From contig BFEA01000170.1 of NCBI GenBank assembly GCA_003427395.1, forward strand, positions 2,627,468 through 2,654,268: DNA of 26,801 bases. Direction: 5' to 3'. The DNA comes from Chara braunii. Taxonomy: Eukaryota > Streptophyta > Charophyceae > Charales > Characeae. Shown in pieces: positions 1 through 9,797 of the stretch. The notes under the pieces are model-generated. The model was not told the DNA's origin. It did no database searches and was given only the letters and a program-made list of their open reading frames with translations. The stretch's first letter is position 1. Every line of letters starts with the position of its first letter. Made by a program: the position numbers and the translations under genes.

Positions 1-2685
1 AGTCAGTTCTTGCGGTCTCTGGCATAGCCACTAGTCTAGCGTACTTGGTGAATCGGTCGATGATGACGAAGATGTGCCTCTTGCCACTCTTACTAGTCAC
101 CAGGGTGTCCATGAAATCCATGGAGACACTCTGTCCTGGACCAGCAGGGATAGGCAAAGGCTTCAACAACCCAAGCGGTGCTTGAGTTCGGCTTATCCCG
201 CTGACAGACCTGACAGGTCTCTACGTACTTCTTTGCGTCATCAAACATACTTGGCCACCAAAATCGCTGTACTAAGTTAGCACTCGTCTTCTTGTAGCCG
301 AAGTGTCCCGTTGCGTCATGGCATTCTCCTAAGAACAAACTACTCAAAGGTTCACTAGATGGAACTACTAATCTTTTTATTCCAGCCTTATCAAGATAGA
401 GGAGCCCGTCCACCATCACAAACTCGCTTTTCGTGGCCTTGTCTTTTGCCTGAAGTTTGCGAATGATGTCCATCGTGACAGGGTCTTCCTGATAGGCTCC
501 CACCAACGATTGAGTTACTTCATCAGATACGCCAAAGTCAGAAACTAGCGCACCTAGGTAGTCTGCTCTACGTGATAGCGCATCAGCAACCTTATTATAC
601 TCTCCCTTCAGATACTCAAGCTTAAAGTCATATTGGTCTATGACTTCAATCCATCGCTTGAGTGCATCAGAAAGAGCCGGTTGAGTCTTGATCCATTTGA
701 GGGTCTGATGATCAGTCCTCAAGTAGAAGAACCTTCCCAATAGGAAGTGTCTCCAATGGACAAGTGCTTTATATAGAGCATAGAGTTCCCTTTCATAGGT
801 GGACTTTGCCAACTTCTTTGATGGCATCTTTTGGCTCATATACTCTATCGGTCTCAACTTTTTCCCATCCTGTTGAGCCAGCACTGCGCCAATGCCGTAT
901 TGGCTTGCGTCAGTGGTTACTATGAATGGCTTCTGCGGATCGGGAACCATGAGAACCTCATGATTCATGAGTGCATGCTTCAATCTCTTGAAAGCACCCT
1001 CACACTCATCACTCCAGTCCCACGGCGTGTCAAGTCGAGTTAGATCAGTCAAAGGAGAGGCGACTGTAGAATAGTTCTTAACGAAGTTCCTATAGTAGCC
1101 GCACATTCCTAAGAATGATCTAACCTTAGTGACTGTCTGAGGTCGTGGCCAGTCTCGAATACTAGCCTCCTTCGGATCTTCCGGCCTAATTCCCTCCGCG
1201 GATACTTCATGACCAAAGTATAGTATCTTAGTGCGACCAAATTCACACTTCTCTAAGTTGACCTTATACTTGCGCTGTCACAGGAGTGAGAGAACTGCCT
1301 CAACATGTTGTGCGTGCTCCTCGACAGACTTACTAAAGATCAGAATGTCGTCAAGGTATACCACGACAAACTTATCTAAATGGTAATGGAAGATCCGATT
1401 CGTAGCGTGCTGGAACGTACCCGGCGCATTACAAAGACCAAAGGGCATCACTACAAACTCATACAGACCATAACGAGTCTGAAGAGTTGTCTTGTGTTGG
1501 TCCTCAGGTCGTATTGCGATCTGGTGATATCCGGATTTCAAGTCTATCTTGCTATAGTACTTGCATCCCTGCACCCTATCCAATAGGTCGTCTATGCGAG
1601 GTAGAGGCTCTGCGTTTTTCACAGTGATGGCATTGAGGCCTCTATAATCAATGCACATCCTCAAAGTACCCCCCTTCTGGTACGAATAGCACGAGTGATC
1701 CGTAAGGGGAAGTACTAGGCCGAATCCAACCCTTCTCTGTCAGCTCCTTAAGCTGTCGCCGAAGTTCATCTAACTCGGTGGGGGCCATCCTATAGATCCT
1801 TCCCTTTGGGGTCTTACTCCCTGGAATGATTTCTATAGCGTGGACGACTTCCCTTTCCACAACTCCTATGGGCTCCTCGAACAAATCAGGGAACTTAGCA
1901 ACGACGCGTTCTATCTCTGGGGGTGTTTTAACGGCCTCCCCCTTCTCAGAGACGTAAACAAGGTACATACCCTCCTCTTGGTTCTGCTTATAGTAGTTGT
2001 AAAACGCTGATGCGCACAAGCAGCCATAGGTATCTATAATACTACTGGCCTTGAACTTAGTCAATCTGACAGTTCGGCCATTGGGCAACTTATGCTTGAG
2101 CACCTTCTTATCCCAGTCGGACTGGGGCTTAGCAACTTCGAGGTAGTACATGCCTAACGACATTTCGAATGGCAAGTCGTCGCTAACCAAGAACGAGATC
2201 TTATGGTTAAGCTCACCTCCTCCATAGGAGAAGGTACAGACTACGTTCTTAATGTAGTCTGTTACAATCATGCGCTCCTTGTTCGCCAAAGTCGATGCTA
2301 CAGGTCTACTAAGGTGTCGTACCCGGTCCTGTAGGTGCAGCCTTTCCAAATAGTCGCGACTTATGTAATTCCGCATGGAGCCTATGTCTATGAAGGCACC
2401 ACATTTGCGGCCTCCTACATCGACTTCCACCACGAAATGTTCCCCTCTAGGACCTTTCCTCAGCGCCACCCAAGACTCGCGAGGGTCCTTGTTTGACCAC
2501 TCACTCTCCAAGTCCTCTAAGGCTTCAGACACATCTAACGTACAAAGCATAGTTTGGTCTAGTTGTGTCTGCAGGGTGACTAAGGGGTCATTAGCCTTGG
2601 CCTTGTCATGAAGTGGGGAGGGTATCAATCCTACTTCATCTTGAGTAGAAGAAGCTAATACTTCCACTGGCCTCACGTGTTTCCC
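1..2685 (-). pseudogene. pol: Element A pol (protease, RT, RNase H, integrase N-part), broken and cut by window edge
   Basis: Pol opens at 2685 in the -1 frame relative to gag and reads without a stop to 1648. The retropepsin-like protease has its catalytic triplet at 2380-2388, read as Asp-Ile-Gly rather than Asp-Thr/Ser-Gly. RT begins near 1850; a small frameshift lies near 1670. RT resumes at 1664 with the YLDD active site at 1347-1358. A TGA at 1278-1280 sits where element C has CGA. The same frame continues through the RT/RNase H linker and RNase H (DASQYG, TDHQT, ADALSR) to the integrase zinc finger (His-x4-His, then CQVCQ). A 2-base deletion relative to C near 195 shifts the frame; the integrase core then continues to base 1, including the Asp of the SMDFMD segment. 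Family identity is certain; function is lost. Confidence 0.92.
2644..2685 (-). promoter_or_regulatory. Candidate -1 programmed ribosomal frameshift signal, element A gag/pol junction
   Basis: On the minus strand the heptamer GGGAAAC (2685-2679) lies in gag phase as G GGA AAC, followed by ACG and the gag stop TGA (2675-2673). A one-base backward slip reads GGG AAA and enters the pol frame, which is open from here to 1648. Ten bases after the heptamer comes an 8-bp stem, AGTGGAAG (2668-2661) with CTTCTACT (2651-2644), including one G-U pair, closing a 9-base loop. The heptamer fits the known XXXYYYZ slippery rule. Element C has the same arrangement. Use in translation is inferred. Confidence 0.72.
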
Positions 2686-4529
2686 GAGCTAGAAGCTTGG
2701 GAATAAGTTGCCCCCATCTTTGGAGCAACCTTTTGCGTAACCTTAGCGTTCTGGCACTTGTACTGCGAGTGTCCGTATTCCCCGCAGTTGATACAAGCGC
2801 CACGCGTTCGGCGGTCACGCCACACGTCTTGATCAAGACCTGCCTTAACCCACTCAGCTTGTTTGGTCTGATTGGAGGCAGCCTTCCCTTGACCCCTAGG
2901 TTGGCCCTTCCCTCAGCCAGCCGCCTTAGTCTTGACTACTGCGGTGAGGGTGCTACCCTCAGCTACCTCCTCGCCGTCATACTCTGTATAGTCCATCAGG
3001 TCAGAGAGTTCGTCAATCTCAGTTTGAGTCCCATCTGACTTAACCATCATCAACTTAGCCCCCTTCTTCTTCCACTCCTGAGGACTCTTCTTCTTCCTCG
3101 TGTCAGTCTTGGAGGTTGGTTGAGCATTGCCTAGAGTGGCCTCTAAGTCTAAGGCTTTCCTAGACAGTGTCTCAAACGAATGGTACTCAGTGCGTGCCTC
3201 GCTGGCTAGTAAGTTCCTGATGTTCTCTGGTAAACATCTAACAAACGTTGTTAAGAGGAACTGGTCACTGTAGTTGATGCCTGGGATGAGGATCAGGCTC
3301 TCAACGGTAGTCGTAAGCTCTCTGACTAACTTGAACTTTCGTTGGTCCAGCTAATTAATCGCATCAGTGGCTCTTTGTGCCTCCTGTGGATTATGCCATC
3401 GAGCTTCTACCATTTCCATGAACTGGTCTAATGTCAGAGACTTAGCCCAGTCTGCCATGCGCCGCCCATACCCGGACTTTACAACTACCCCATCTAGCCA
3501 CTTGGCTGCCTTACCCTCGAGGTAAGATGCAGTTGTTACCACTTCGTCCTCTAGCAAGGTCCTCTTGGCCTTTACCCAAACCGGGACTGTCCTCAACCAA
3601 GTGTTGAGTTCTTCATCCTTCCTCTCGCCTGAAAAGGCAAGAGGCGGTTTCATTGGGGTCTTGGGGTACCATTGACCTTGTTGTTGTCCCTGTTGAGGAA
3701 CAGGTTGTTGCGGTGGTGTAACTCCCACCGCTGGACCCGAAGAAGAAGATGCAACAGTTTGTGCGACTACTGCAGACGTACCACTTGGCTGTGTACCAGC
3801 TTGACCTGGAAAGGGGCCTGACATCGCCGACAACGGCAACAGCGATTGTGCTGGTGGCCGGAATCCTGGCCTTGTCAATGTGTCCAGGATCTGGTCTAGA
3901 GTGCTTTGCATGAAGTCTAATCTACTGTCCACGTGCGCATGCAGCGAGAGCATATTCTTCTTCAATACTTTCAGCGGGTCAGTCAATGCTGACTCATCCA
4001 AGCCCTCTAATTCAGTCTTGTCAGCCTCTAAATTATCAAGCCTGGCTGCTCTATTTTTTATCTCTCTCTCTCTATCGGTTGCCTTTTTCAGGTCCTCCTC
4101 TAACTTCTGGCGGAGCCTCTCGACCTGTTGGATCTCCCTGAACTCCCTCTCATGTGGGGTCAACGGGCTGAACTGCGAGCCCGCCATTTGACTAGAAGAC
4201 TGTCTAGAACCTGTTGAACCGGAAGTGCCCGTGGAACTTGTGGAACTTAGTGTCATTCCCAAATGAGTCCCATTCGTCCCTGACGAGGATGCAGACGTTG
4301 ACGCACCAGAGCTTGCGTCGTTAGCCATCGCATCTGCTCTGGCTGCTGTTGCCTGCTCTCTAGCTGCTGCATTTGCTGCTGCTATCCCCGCTGCTAGCGC
4401 ACGGGCTCTACGTAGCCGTCTTTCTTCTCCCTGTTCTAAGGCCTGGAACACGTGCGGTACCCTTAATGCCCCTGCACGTGTTAGTCTCATGTTGTCAACT
4501 CTATCATCAACAGGGTCTGACCCACTCAT
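2673..4529 (-). pseudogene. gag: Element A gag, one frame of 618 codons with two nonsense codons
   Basis: From ATG at 4529-4527 to TGA at 2675-2673 the frame is continuous, with only a TAG at 3353-3351 and a TGA at 2915-2913 (element C has CGC there). The N-terminus is Ala/Ser/Thr/Gly-rich, followed by a charged coiled-coil-like stretch of roughly residues 120-215 (many Glu, Lys, Arg and heptad Leu), then a Pro/Gln/Ser-rich linker. The conserved retrotransposon gag (capsid) domain starts near residue 290 (PPLAFSGERKDEELNTWL) and spans the first stop. A basic Gly/Lys/Gln-rich segment leads to a CCHC zinc knuckle at 2795-2754, CINCGEYGHSQYKC, for RNA binding. The start is chosen because element C has a matching ATG and MSGS beginning. 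The gag stop overlaps the frameshift signal described separately. Confidence 0.9.
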
Positions 4530-5806
4530 TAGTTAGGCAGATAGCATTTGCACTAGAATCCCCTAGTGGAATCCTACTGCAGCATGTATCTGACCGGCGC
4601 CTAATTTTCTAAAAATAGTTTTGTCCGGCAAGTCCACTACTGTACCGATCAAGTGGCATGTCTACAACATTCACACAGATTGTCTACATAGCCTAGATGT
4701 ACTCTGATTGGTTCACTTACAGCAGTATTAGACAGAGCTGGCTATGGTAGCATACAACAGTCTTAATCTAATCTGTCCGTGAGGTTAGCAGTCCGTCCAC
4801 CAACTAATCAAGAGTATAAAATGACCATGTAGCAGATGTATGATTGATGGGTATGGTTGTGTTTTCAAATGAGCATCAACTGGAACCTACCCTTCCCCTC
4901 AATCCAACATACCGGACAACATCAATGAGCAAGCAGTGTCTTCGTGTGTATTTCGGCCCACCCCTGTGCCCAAGTCAGAGCCAAGTAAGCCAGCCAGCCC
5001 ACTCTTATTTACCCTCGTACGGAAACGAGCCTTACACCCGGATGATCTGGGTGATCAGGAGGATTATTAAGAGCGCCCCCATCTCTTCAGGAATGCTTTA
5101 ACGTCGCAGTCAGGACGACGATCACAGCCAGAATCATTCCGAGTACCCAACCAGAAATGTTTATAGACGGTCTGGTAAGCGTCTCATACAAGGCTGGCAC
5201 ACTTGGCAAGACTTCTCTTTGGCGCAGCAAAGTGCCGTAATGGACAGCAGCCATCGCATGCGTGACCTACTCCCATTGGGTTGGCATGGTGACCGTGACC
5301 CAGTGCTTCGACCAGGGCCCTTCAGAGGCACCGCCCTTTCTCCTTCCAGATGCTTCCGGGAAGATTGTCGTCTCTGAAGGTAGCGCGCTCACGACACCTC
5401 ACCAAGGAGAGGACTCTCAAGTTGGACTCACTTCCTCACGGTAAGAAGAGATTGAGAAGGTAGATAAGGTAAGGGATCAACATACCTGGAGATAGCTGCC
5501 CCCAACCACAGATTTCTGACCAATTGAGCTGAAGTTGCATTTGATGGCCGGTCATGACCTCGGTACCACCCACAACGCAATGCAGTGCCACCTTAGTCCA
5601 ATGCCACATCAGCATGCTCTCATCATCAATCAAACATTCCGCTGTAACCCACGGCATACACTGCCGTAATAGCCTTCCGGTGCACCCCTCTCTACCCAGG
5701 GCGTGCACCTAATGTGGCCTGACGTCACAAGTACCCACTGCGAAGAAGCATCGTCAACGCACCAAGTCTGTACAACGCCAGCGTGCCAAAGGTAAGTGGC
5801 GATCAA
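4530..5806 (-). other. Element A 5' leader (about 1.28 kb, no convincing gene)
   Basis: This stretch lies between the primer-binding site and the gag ATG. I see no conserved protein in it; short ORFs on either strand do not agree between elements A and C. It does contain several blocks that match the element C leader closely, for example around 5100-5190, 5270-5325, 5405-5460 and 5540-5600. Blocks of this kind usually reflect RNA-level function such as packaging or translation signals, which here is an inference. Confidence 0.7.
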
Positions 5807-5822
5807 ACCAGCTCCGATACCA
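5807..5822 (-). other. Element A primer-binding site
   Basis: Minus-strand TGGTATCGGAGCTGGT, three bases inside the LTR end (…TTGCA ATT TGG…). It resembles the plant initiator tRNA-Met site TGGTATCAGAGC with A to G at position 8. The same 16 bases occur at the matching place in element C. Confidence 0.8.
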
Positions 5823-5825
5823 AAT

Positions 5826-6873
5826 TGCAAGAAACATGCATATGGACGAAGCACATAAATCCAGAATGCAAAATCACACTGAAGTCCAAGTAGTCAAAGC
5901 CAAAGCAGATAGCACAATGGAACCGAGTAACCATGCAATTGAGAATGATACAGAAGAATCGTGAGTCAATGTCCATGCCCAACAGGGCAACACCAACAGC
6001 ATAACCCAAATGTAGCTCTCTCTTGTGAACGGCGCCAGGCGCCCTATCTACTCTTCAGCCTATCCTACAACTACAGCAATGAAAGCAACCAGACAACTTG
6101 ACTACCAGCGAGTGATGATGTCAACACCAATGCCGACCTCCACCTCCACCAGGTACGTGTCTTCTTCACCCACACTCTTCCCTGTTACCCACACAGCGCC
6201 CTTCACCTCCGAAGAACCACCTTCGCCCTTCAACCCTCTGCGCCCTCTGCAGCCCGGCTATGGCTGCCAAGCGCCCAGTGCACAGGCAGCGCCCTACCGC
6301 CTAGCGCATGCCTGCCCTGCACCACTTCTTAGCGCAGCGCAGCAGCCAGCAGCTCGCATTAGCGCAGCGTGCCGGCATTGCCCGCAATGGCCAAGATCCC
6401 TGCCCACTCGCCTTGCTTGCCTATATGCCAGTGCAGCGTGTGGGCGGCCTCCCTTCACCCTGTGACCGGGACCCAGAGGCGGAGCCCAGCCCGATACAGT
6501 TGGGCCCCGGGCAATGCAGTTGGGCCTCCTTCATCAAGGCCTGCGGCTGGATTCAGATAGTGGGCAAATTTCCCTTTGGCATTTTCGGCCTCTATACGCA
6601 GCATGCATTGTCGGCCTCACATTCGAGTGCCCAGGGCCTAACTTACTCAGAGGCCCTGGGCTTTCAGCATTTGCTGAAATCCGAGACTCGGTGCACTCCA
6701 ACCATCTGGCGTGCTGCAACTGTAAGGACCCCACTTCGTGAAATGTTGGCACAGAGGGCTCTTGTTGATTTGCTGGCCCACCTTCACATAGGGTGGGCAC
6801 GAGGCTTGCTGGGGCCTTAGCCCAGAACATGTACATCATGGCAAGGCCCCTACTTGAGGGCTCAATCCTCACA
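5826..6873 (-). repeat. Element A 5' LTR (about 1,048 bp)
   Basis: On the minus strand it starts TGTGAGGATTGAG at 6873 and ends CTTGCA at 5826, just before the primer-binding site. It aligns along its length with the element C 3' LTR (18694-19795) and with relic E, though much less closely than the leaders match. It is GC-rich and Pro/Ala-codon-like on the plus strand, which creates overlapping spurious ORFs. It contains one GCCATAGC (minus strand, 6264-6257) and a hairpin at 6776-6798. Its partner LTR lies outside the window. Confidence 0.85.
6776..6798 (-). other. LTR hairpin, element A
   Basis: A perfect 7-bp inverted repeat, GCCCACC (6776-6782) and GGTGGGC (6792-6798), encloses a 9-base loop. 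The element C LTR has the equivalent hairpin at 19699-19721, with the central A-T pair replaced by G-C and one end pair becoming G-U. It lies in U3, roughly 75 bases inside the 5' end of the LTR. Confidence 0.5.
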
Positions 6874-7605
6874 CAACGAAGAACCATAGTTGATATCCTA
6901 TCTGGCGCTCGGCGCCCAGACTACATGTGGCAGATCCTATCTAGCCTACACTACGATGCCGAAAGATGACGTCAACAGCTTTCCCGAAGTACGCGCATAT
7001 GGCGACCAATGTCGCACGCTTCCAGCACCAGGTATGTCTCTCGCCACACTCACAACCTCGTTCCCCAACGCACAGATGCCACTAGCACCCAAGGACCACC
7101 CTGCGCCTCACCCAGCTTACAGCAGCGCAGCTCGGCTATGGCTGCGTGCTCCTTCCCTGCTCGCCCGTGAGAGCGTAGGCGCCAGCCAGCAAATAGCGCA
7201 GCAGCGCTTGCGCAGCATGCAGCCAGCACCCNAATGCCGAATCAGGAGGCAGNCCCTTTGCTATATCGAAGTGGCCTGCCTGCGTCCAGTCCCAGAAGCT
7301 TCCAGTAGGCCCCGGCAGCCTGAGGCCCAGCACGTTCGAGAACAGGCCTTGGGCCTGAGTTGGTTGCATGCGCCCAACTGCCTTTGGCCTTTGTTCGGCC
7401 CAGTACCCGTGTCCAGCCCAGGGCCTGCTTTCCATACATTCACACAGGCGGTCCAGGGCCTGGGTTCTCTCAACCAACTGGCGCTGCGCAACTGCCTGAA
7501 TTTCCTTGAGTTGCGCAGAGGCCGAAATAAGGCCCTGAGGGGCCTCATCGAGCCTGCCTTCACTTAGGGCGGCCGACAGGCTCCCGAAAAGGGGCTGAAT
7601 GGGGC
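6874..7605 (-). repeat. Relic LTR E, same family as the A/C LTRs, interrupted by element A
   Basis: The sequence from about 6885 aligns with the element C LTR from the segment GTCTGGCGCCCATCGCCCAG onward, continues through the CACCAGGTA segment near 7020, and keeps the TTCACTTAGGGCGG segment near 7560. Similarity fades by about 7605. The missing roughly 210 bases of one LTR end are expected on the far side of element A, which suggests A inserted into this LTR. It contains one GCCATAGC on the minus strand (7142-7135) and two unresolved bases (7232, 7253). Confidence 0.65.
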
Positions 7606-7640
7606 TCATAGAGGCAGTAGCCTCGCACTCGCTTGACAGA

Positions 7641-7946
7641 GTTGTAGTTGCATAGCTAGGTGACATCCTAGTTTTCGGTAACATCCTAGAGGAGCATGAA
7701 GTGCATCTACGCAAAGTCCTGATGAAGCTAAGAAAGTTAGAGGTGAATCCAACGAAGTGCGAATGGGAAAACGTCAGTCATGTCATAGATGGAGATGGAG
7801 TCCAGCCAGATGACACTAAGATTGGAGCAATCAGAGACTGGTCGACGCCCAAGAACCTCACCGAGTTATGCTAATTGCTAATTGCTAATTCCTATGACTG
7901 GTTAATTATTACAGGATGTTTGTTAGAAATTTCACCAGTATAAGAT
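7641..7946 (+). pseudogene. Relic F: reverse-transcriptase fragment, element B-like
   Basis: Read from 7641, the frame gives a decayed active-site strand in which YLDD has become stop-Leu-Gly-Asp. It continues without a stop from 7656 to 7874 with DILVF, EEHEVHLRKVL, PTKCEW, HVIDGDGVQPDDTKI and RDWSTPKNLTEL. These align in order with the element B RT just after its active site. A few residues before HVIDGDG appear deleted. After the stop at 7872-7874, an AATTGCT-rich insertion interrupts the frame, and the next conserved block (NYYRMFVRNFTSI) follows at about 7905-7946. The fragment starts and ends abruptly and has no neighbouring pol domains, so it is a dead remnant. Confidence 0.75.
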
Positions 7947-7949
7947 AGT

Positions 7950-8405
7950 TTGCCAATTTGCGCAGGGCCTGCTCATCTGTAATCCCATATCCTGGTGGCT
8001 GCATCAAGTAGTCCTTTTTCCAGGTGAGAGCATGAACACAACACCAGGGGGTCCAGTCGATGACCAGAATCAGTTCACCTGCCAGGACTCCTTTATTCGT
8101 ATCTTGAAAACATTCTACCATTACCTCGAAAAACTCCTCCAGGGTCATGCTCTCAGTCGCAGTCTAAGCGCATACCAAACCCGCAGCTTTGCACCTGGTT
8201 TGTACCCCAGGTTTTAGCGCCGCCCTTTAGAGTGGTTGTTGCTATGACTATCTCATCCACCACTGGCACCCGCTGCACACTCATGTACGCTTGAAACTCT
8301 GCAACCCATAAGAGGATATCTTCCTCCTTCCCTGAATGGGCATCCAACAGTTTCATCTGCACACGATCTTCGTAGCTAAGCCAGTAGGCAGTCTTTCTGT
8401 TCTCT
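7950..8405 (-). pseudogene. Relic G: gag (capsid domain) fragment, element B-like
   Basis: On the minus strand the segment from about 8403 reads into LLDAHSGKEEDILLWVAEFQ and then AYMSVQRVPVVDEIVIA, which parallels the element B gag block beginning at FPNFYSGKKEDNFDNWEANV. After a small frameshift near 8150 a second segment (TLEEFFEVMVECFQDTNKGV … GITDEQALRKL) parallels B gag PLADFLKLLHERFADVS … GVTETQLVNLF. No zinc knuckle and no N-terminal coiled coil are present. It faces relic F tail to tail, an arrangement impossible within one intact element, so rearrangement or nested insertion is implied. Confidence 0.65.
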
Positions 8406-8580
8406 CCCTGACTGTTACATGCTGCGCCTGCACATGGGCCCCATTTGCGGGGCCTGACGGTTGCTGAGGGGCCCCAGGCCGCATGCCATCCAGCACCCGC
8501 CCTGGAGGCTCACGGCAGCCTTCTGGGCCGCAGGCACAACCTGGGGCAGCACTCAGTTATTTATTTATTTATTTATTTAC
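8406..8580. repeat. Unassigned GC-rich stretch ending in a TTTA microsatellite
   Basis: Bases 8406-8556 hold a GC-rich segment that may be the eroded N-terminal part of the relic G gag, but no frame is convincing. Bases 8557-8579 are a TTTA tandem repeat of about five and a half units. Confidence 0.45.
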
Positions 8581-9635
8581 TTACGTGCTGTCTCATCTTG
8601 GTCTGTGCAGATGTTGTTTCGGACTTACAGGCCCCAAGTGGACGCCTTGGGCCAGGTACACAGGGACGAGGCCTTTCTGAGGCCAGGCACGTTTTGGCGC
8701 CTTGCTGCATCAGCAGCACGGCCTGTGCCCCGGTAGGGACCTCGACCGTACGGACCGTTCTAGGCCACACAGCGACCTACCCAGTAGGGCCCAGCGCAGT
8801 ATATAGCTGGGCCTCACTCTGGGTACTGGACAGTTCGGGTAGCTCACTTCTTGGGCGACACGCTGCTTGTTGGAGGCTGCGCTATTCTGGCGCAGCGCTG
8901 TGAAGCTCGGGAGTAGAGGTGCAGGAGGTAGGGAGAGAGGCGGAGGCCTACCTGTAGCGGCGAACTTACCTGGCGCCATAGCTGGGGCTCCGCTCGGTAC
9001 CTGCAGAGGGTGACCACAACAGTCAGTTCGGTGGCAGCTACCTACAGGTGAGACAGCAAGGAGGACGACATCTCTTCTTCCTCTTCGTCCTCCATCTCGT
9101 CTCACTCTCTCTCTCTTCCTCTTTCCTCCTTCATCCTCCATCTTCTTCTTCAGATACGAGAATGAGAGAGAGGTTACAGACCGAGGATACAGGCAGAGGC
9201 TACAGTGGGCATTGTGCCCAGGATCTGATTCAACATTTCTGAGGCAGACATTGATTGGACATCGGCAAGGGACTATTTTTGGACTTCGCTATTGCGATCT
9301 TGTCTTCTCCCTCGCCTCCATCTTCGTCTCTCCTCTCCCCCCATCTCTCATCTGTGGTATCTCCCCATGTGAGTGTACAAGGAGGGACCTTTCTTCTCTG
9401 TGTGCGGTCCCTCCTCCTCCTCTCACGTGTGTGATGTATGATGGTATGTCGTGTCAGTCCCGGTCAGGTCAGGACTTATCTGGAAGTCTTCCGCTGCGCT
9501 ATTGTGTGCCATTTTGCGTGTATCGCGGTGTACATTGCCTGGTGATGTTTCACTAACATTGCATTGTGCATTCAGTCCATTTATCACATCGCGGATCCTT
9601 GGCTGTACATACATTGCCCAACTGGGCATGTATCA
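8581..9635 (+). repeat. Orphan LTR D (left boundary uncertain)
   Basis: The right end, TATCA, is followed two bases later by a tRNA-primer-like site, the expected order of a plus-strand 5' LTR. A TATATA box lies at 8800-8805. CT-rich tracts (9060-9150, 9300-9420) and one GCCATAGC (8975-8982) are present. No ORF resembles a known protein; the overlapping ORFs here are compositional. No second copy of this LTR is seen in the window, so I cannot fix the left edge, and assignment as an LTR rests mainly on the adjacent primer-binding site and TATA box. Confidence 0.45.
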
Positions 9636-9637
9636 GT

Positions 9638-9650
9638 TGGTATCGGAGGC
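9638..9650 (+). other. Primer-binding-site-like sequence after LTR D
   Basis: TGGTATCGGAGGC shares its first 11 bases with the minus-strand sites of elements A and C. It is followed by only about 20 bases of unique sequence before repeats begin, so no element body follows it. Confidence 0.5.
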
Positions 9651-9669
9651 CCTGACACGTGTGCGGGGA

Positions 9670-9735
9670 CTATTGGTTAGTTATTGATTAGTCATTGATT
9701 AGTCATTGATTCTATTGGTTAGTTATTGATTAGTC

Positions 9736-9770
<35 letters not shown>

Positions 9771-9797
9771 AGTCATTGATTGATTGATTGATTGATT
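9670..9797. repeat. GATT microsatellite, left half of element B target
   Basis: Tandem GATT/TGATT repeats with interspersed AGTCATTGATT units. A roughly 42-base unit starting CTATTGGTTAGTTATTGATT is present twice (from about 9670 and 9712). The tract stops exactly where the element B 5' LTR begins and resumes after its 3' LTR. Confidence 0.9.

Larger units (their letters stand above)
1..6873 (-). mobile_element. Element A: Ty3/gypsy chromovirus-type LTR retrotransposon, truncated by window start
   Basis: Read on the minus strand, the order is 5' LTR (6873-5826), primer-binding site, long leader, gag (4529-2673), then pol with protease, reverse transcriptase, RNase H and integrase, running off the window at base 1. 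This order, with integrase after RNase H, is diagnostic of Ty3/gypsy rather than copia. The end of integrase, any chromodomain and the 3' LTR must lie to the left of the window. It is closely related to element C: same domain order, similar leader and same LTR ends. It carries nonsense codons and frameshifts in gag and pol and is therefore non-autonomous as read. It abuts an older LTR of its own family on the right (6874 onward), so it is nested. Confidence 0.93.

Noticed and set aside
3880-4191. Plus-strand ORF opposite A gag (and its counterpart at 24702-25016)
   Set aside because: Both are antisense to the conserved gag coiled coil, and their similarity is explained by gag homology.
5262-5444. 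Plus-strand ORF in the A leader sharing a CFDQGPS segment with an ORF at 26035-26220
   Set aside because: The similarity is nucleotide conservation of the leader; the frames diverge on both sides and the ORFs are antisense to their elements.
6025-7714. Several overlapping Pro/Ala/Cys-rich ORFs on both strands of the A LTR and relic E
   Set aside because: They follow GC-rich LTR sequence, overlap each other in several frames and have no conserved counterpart in the element C LTR.
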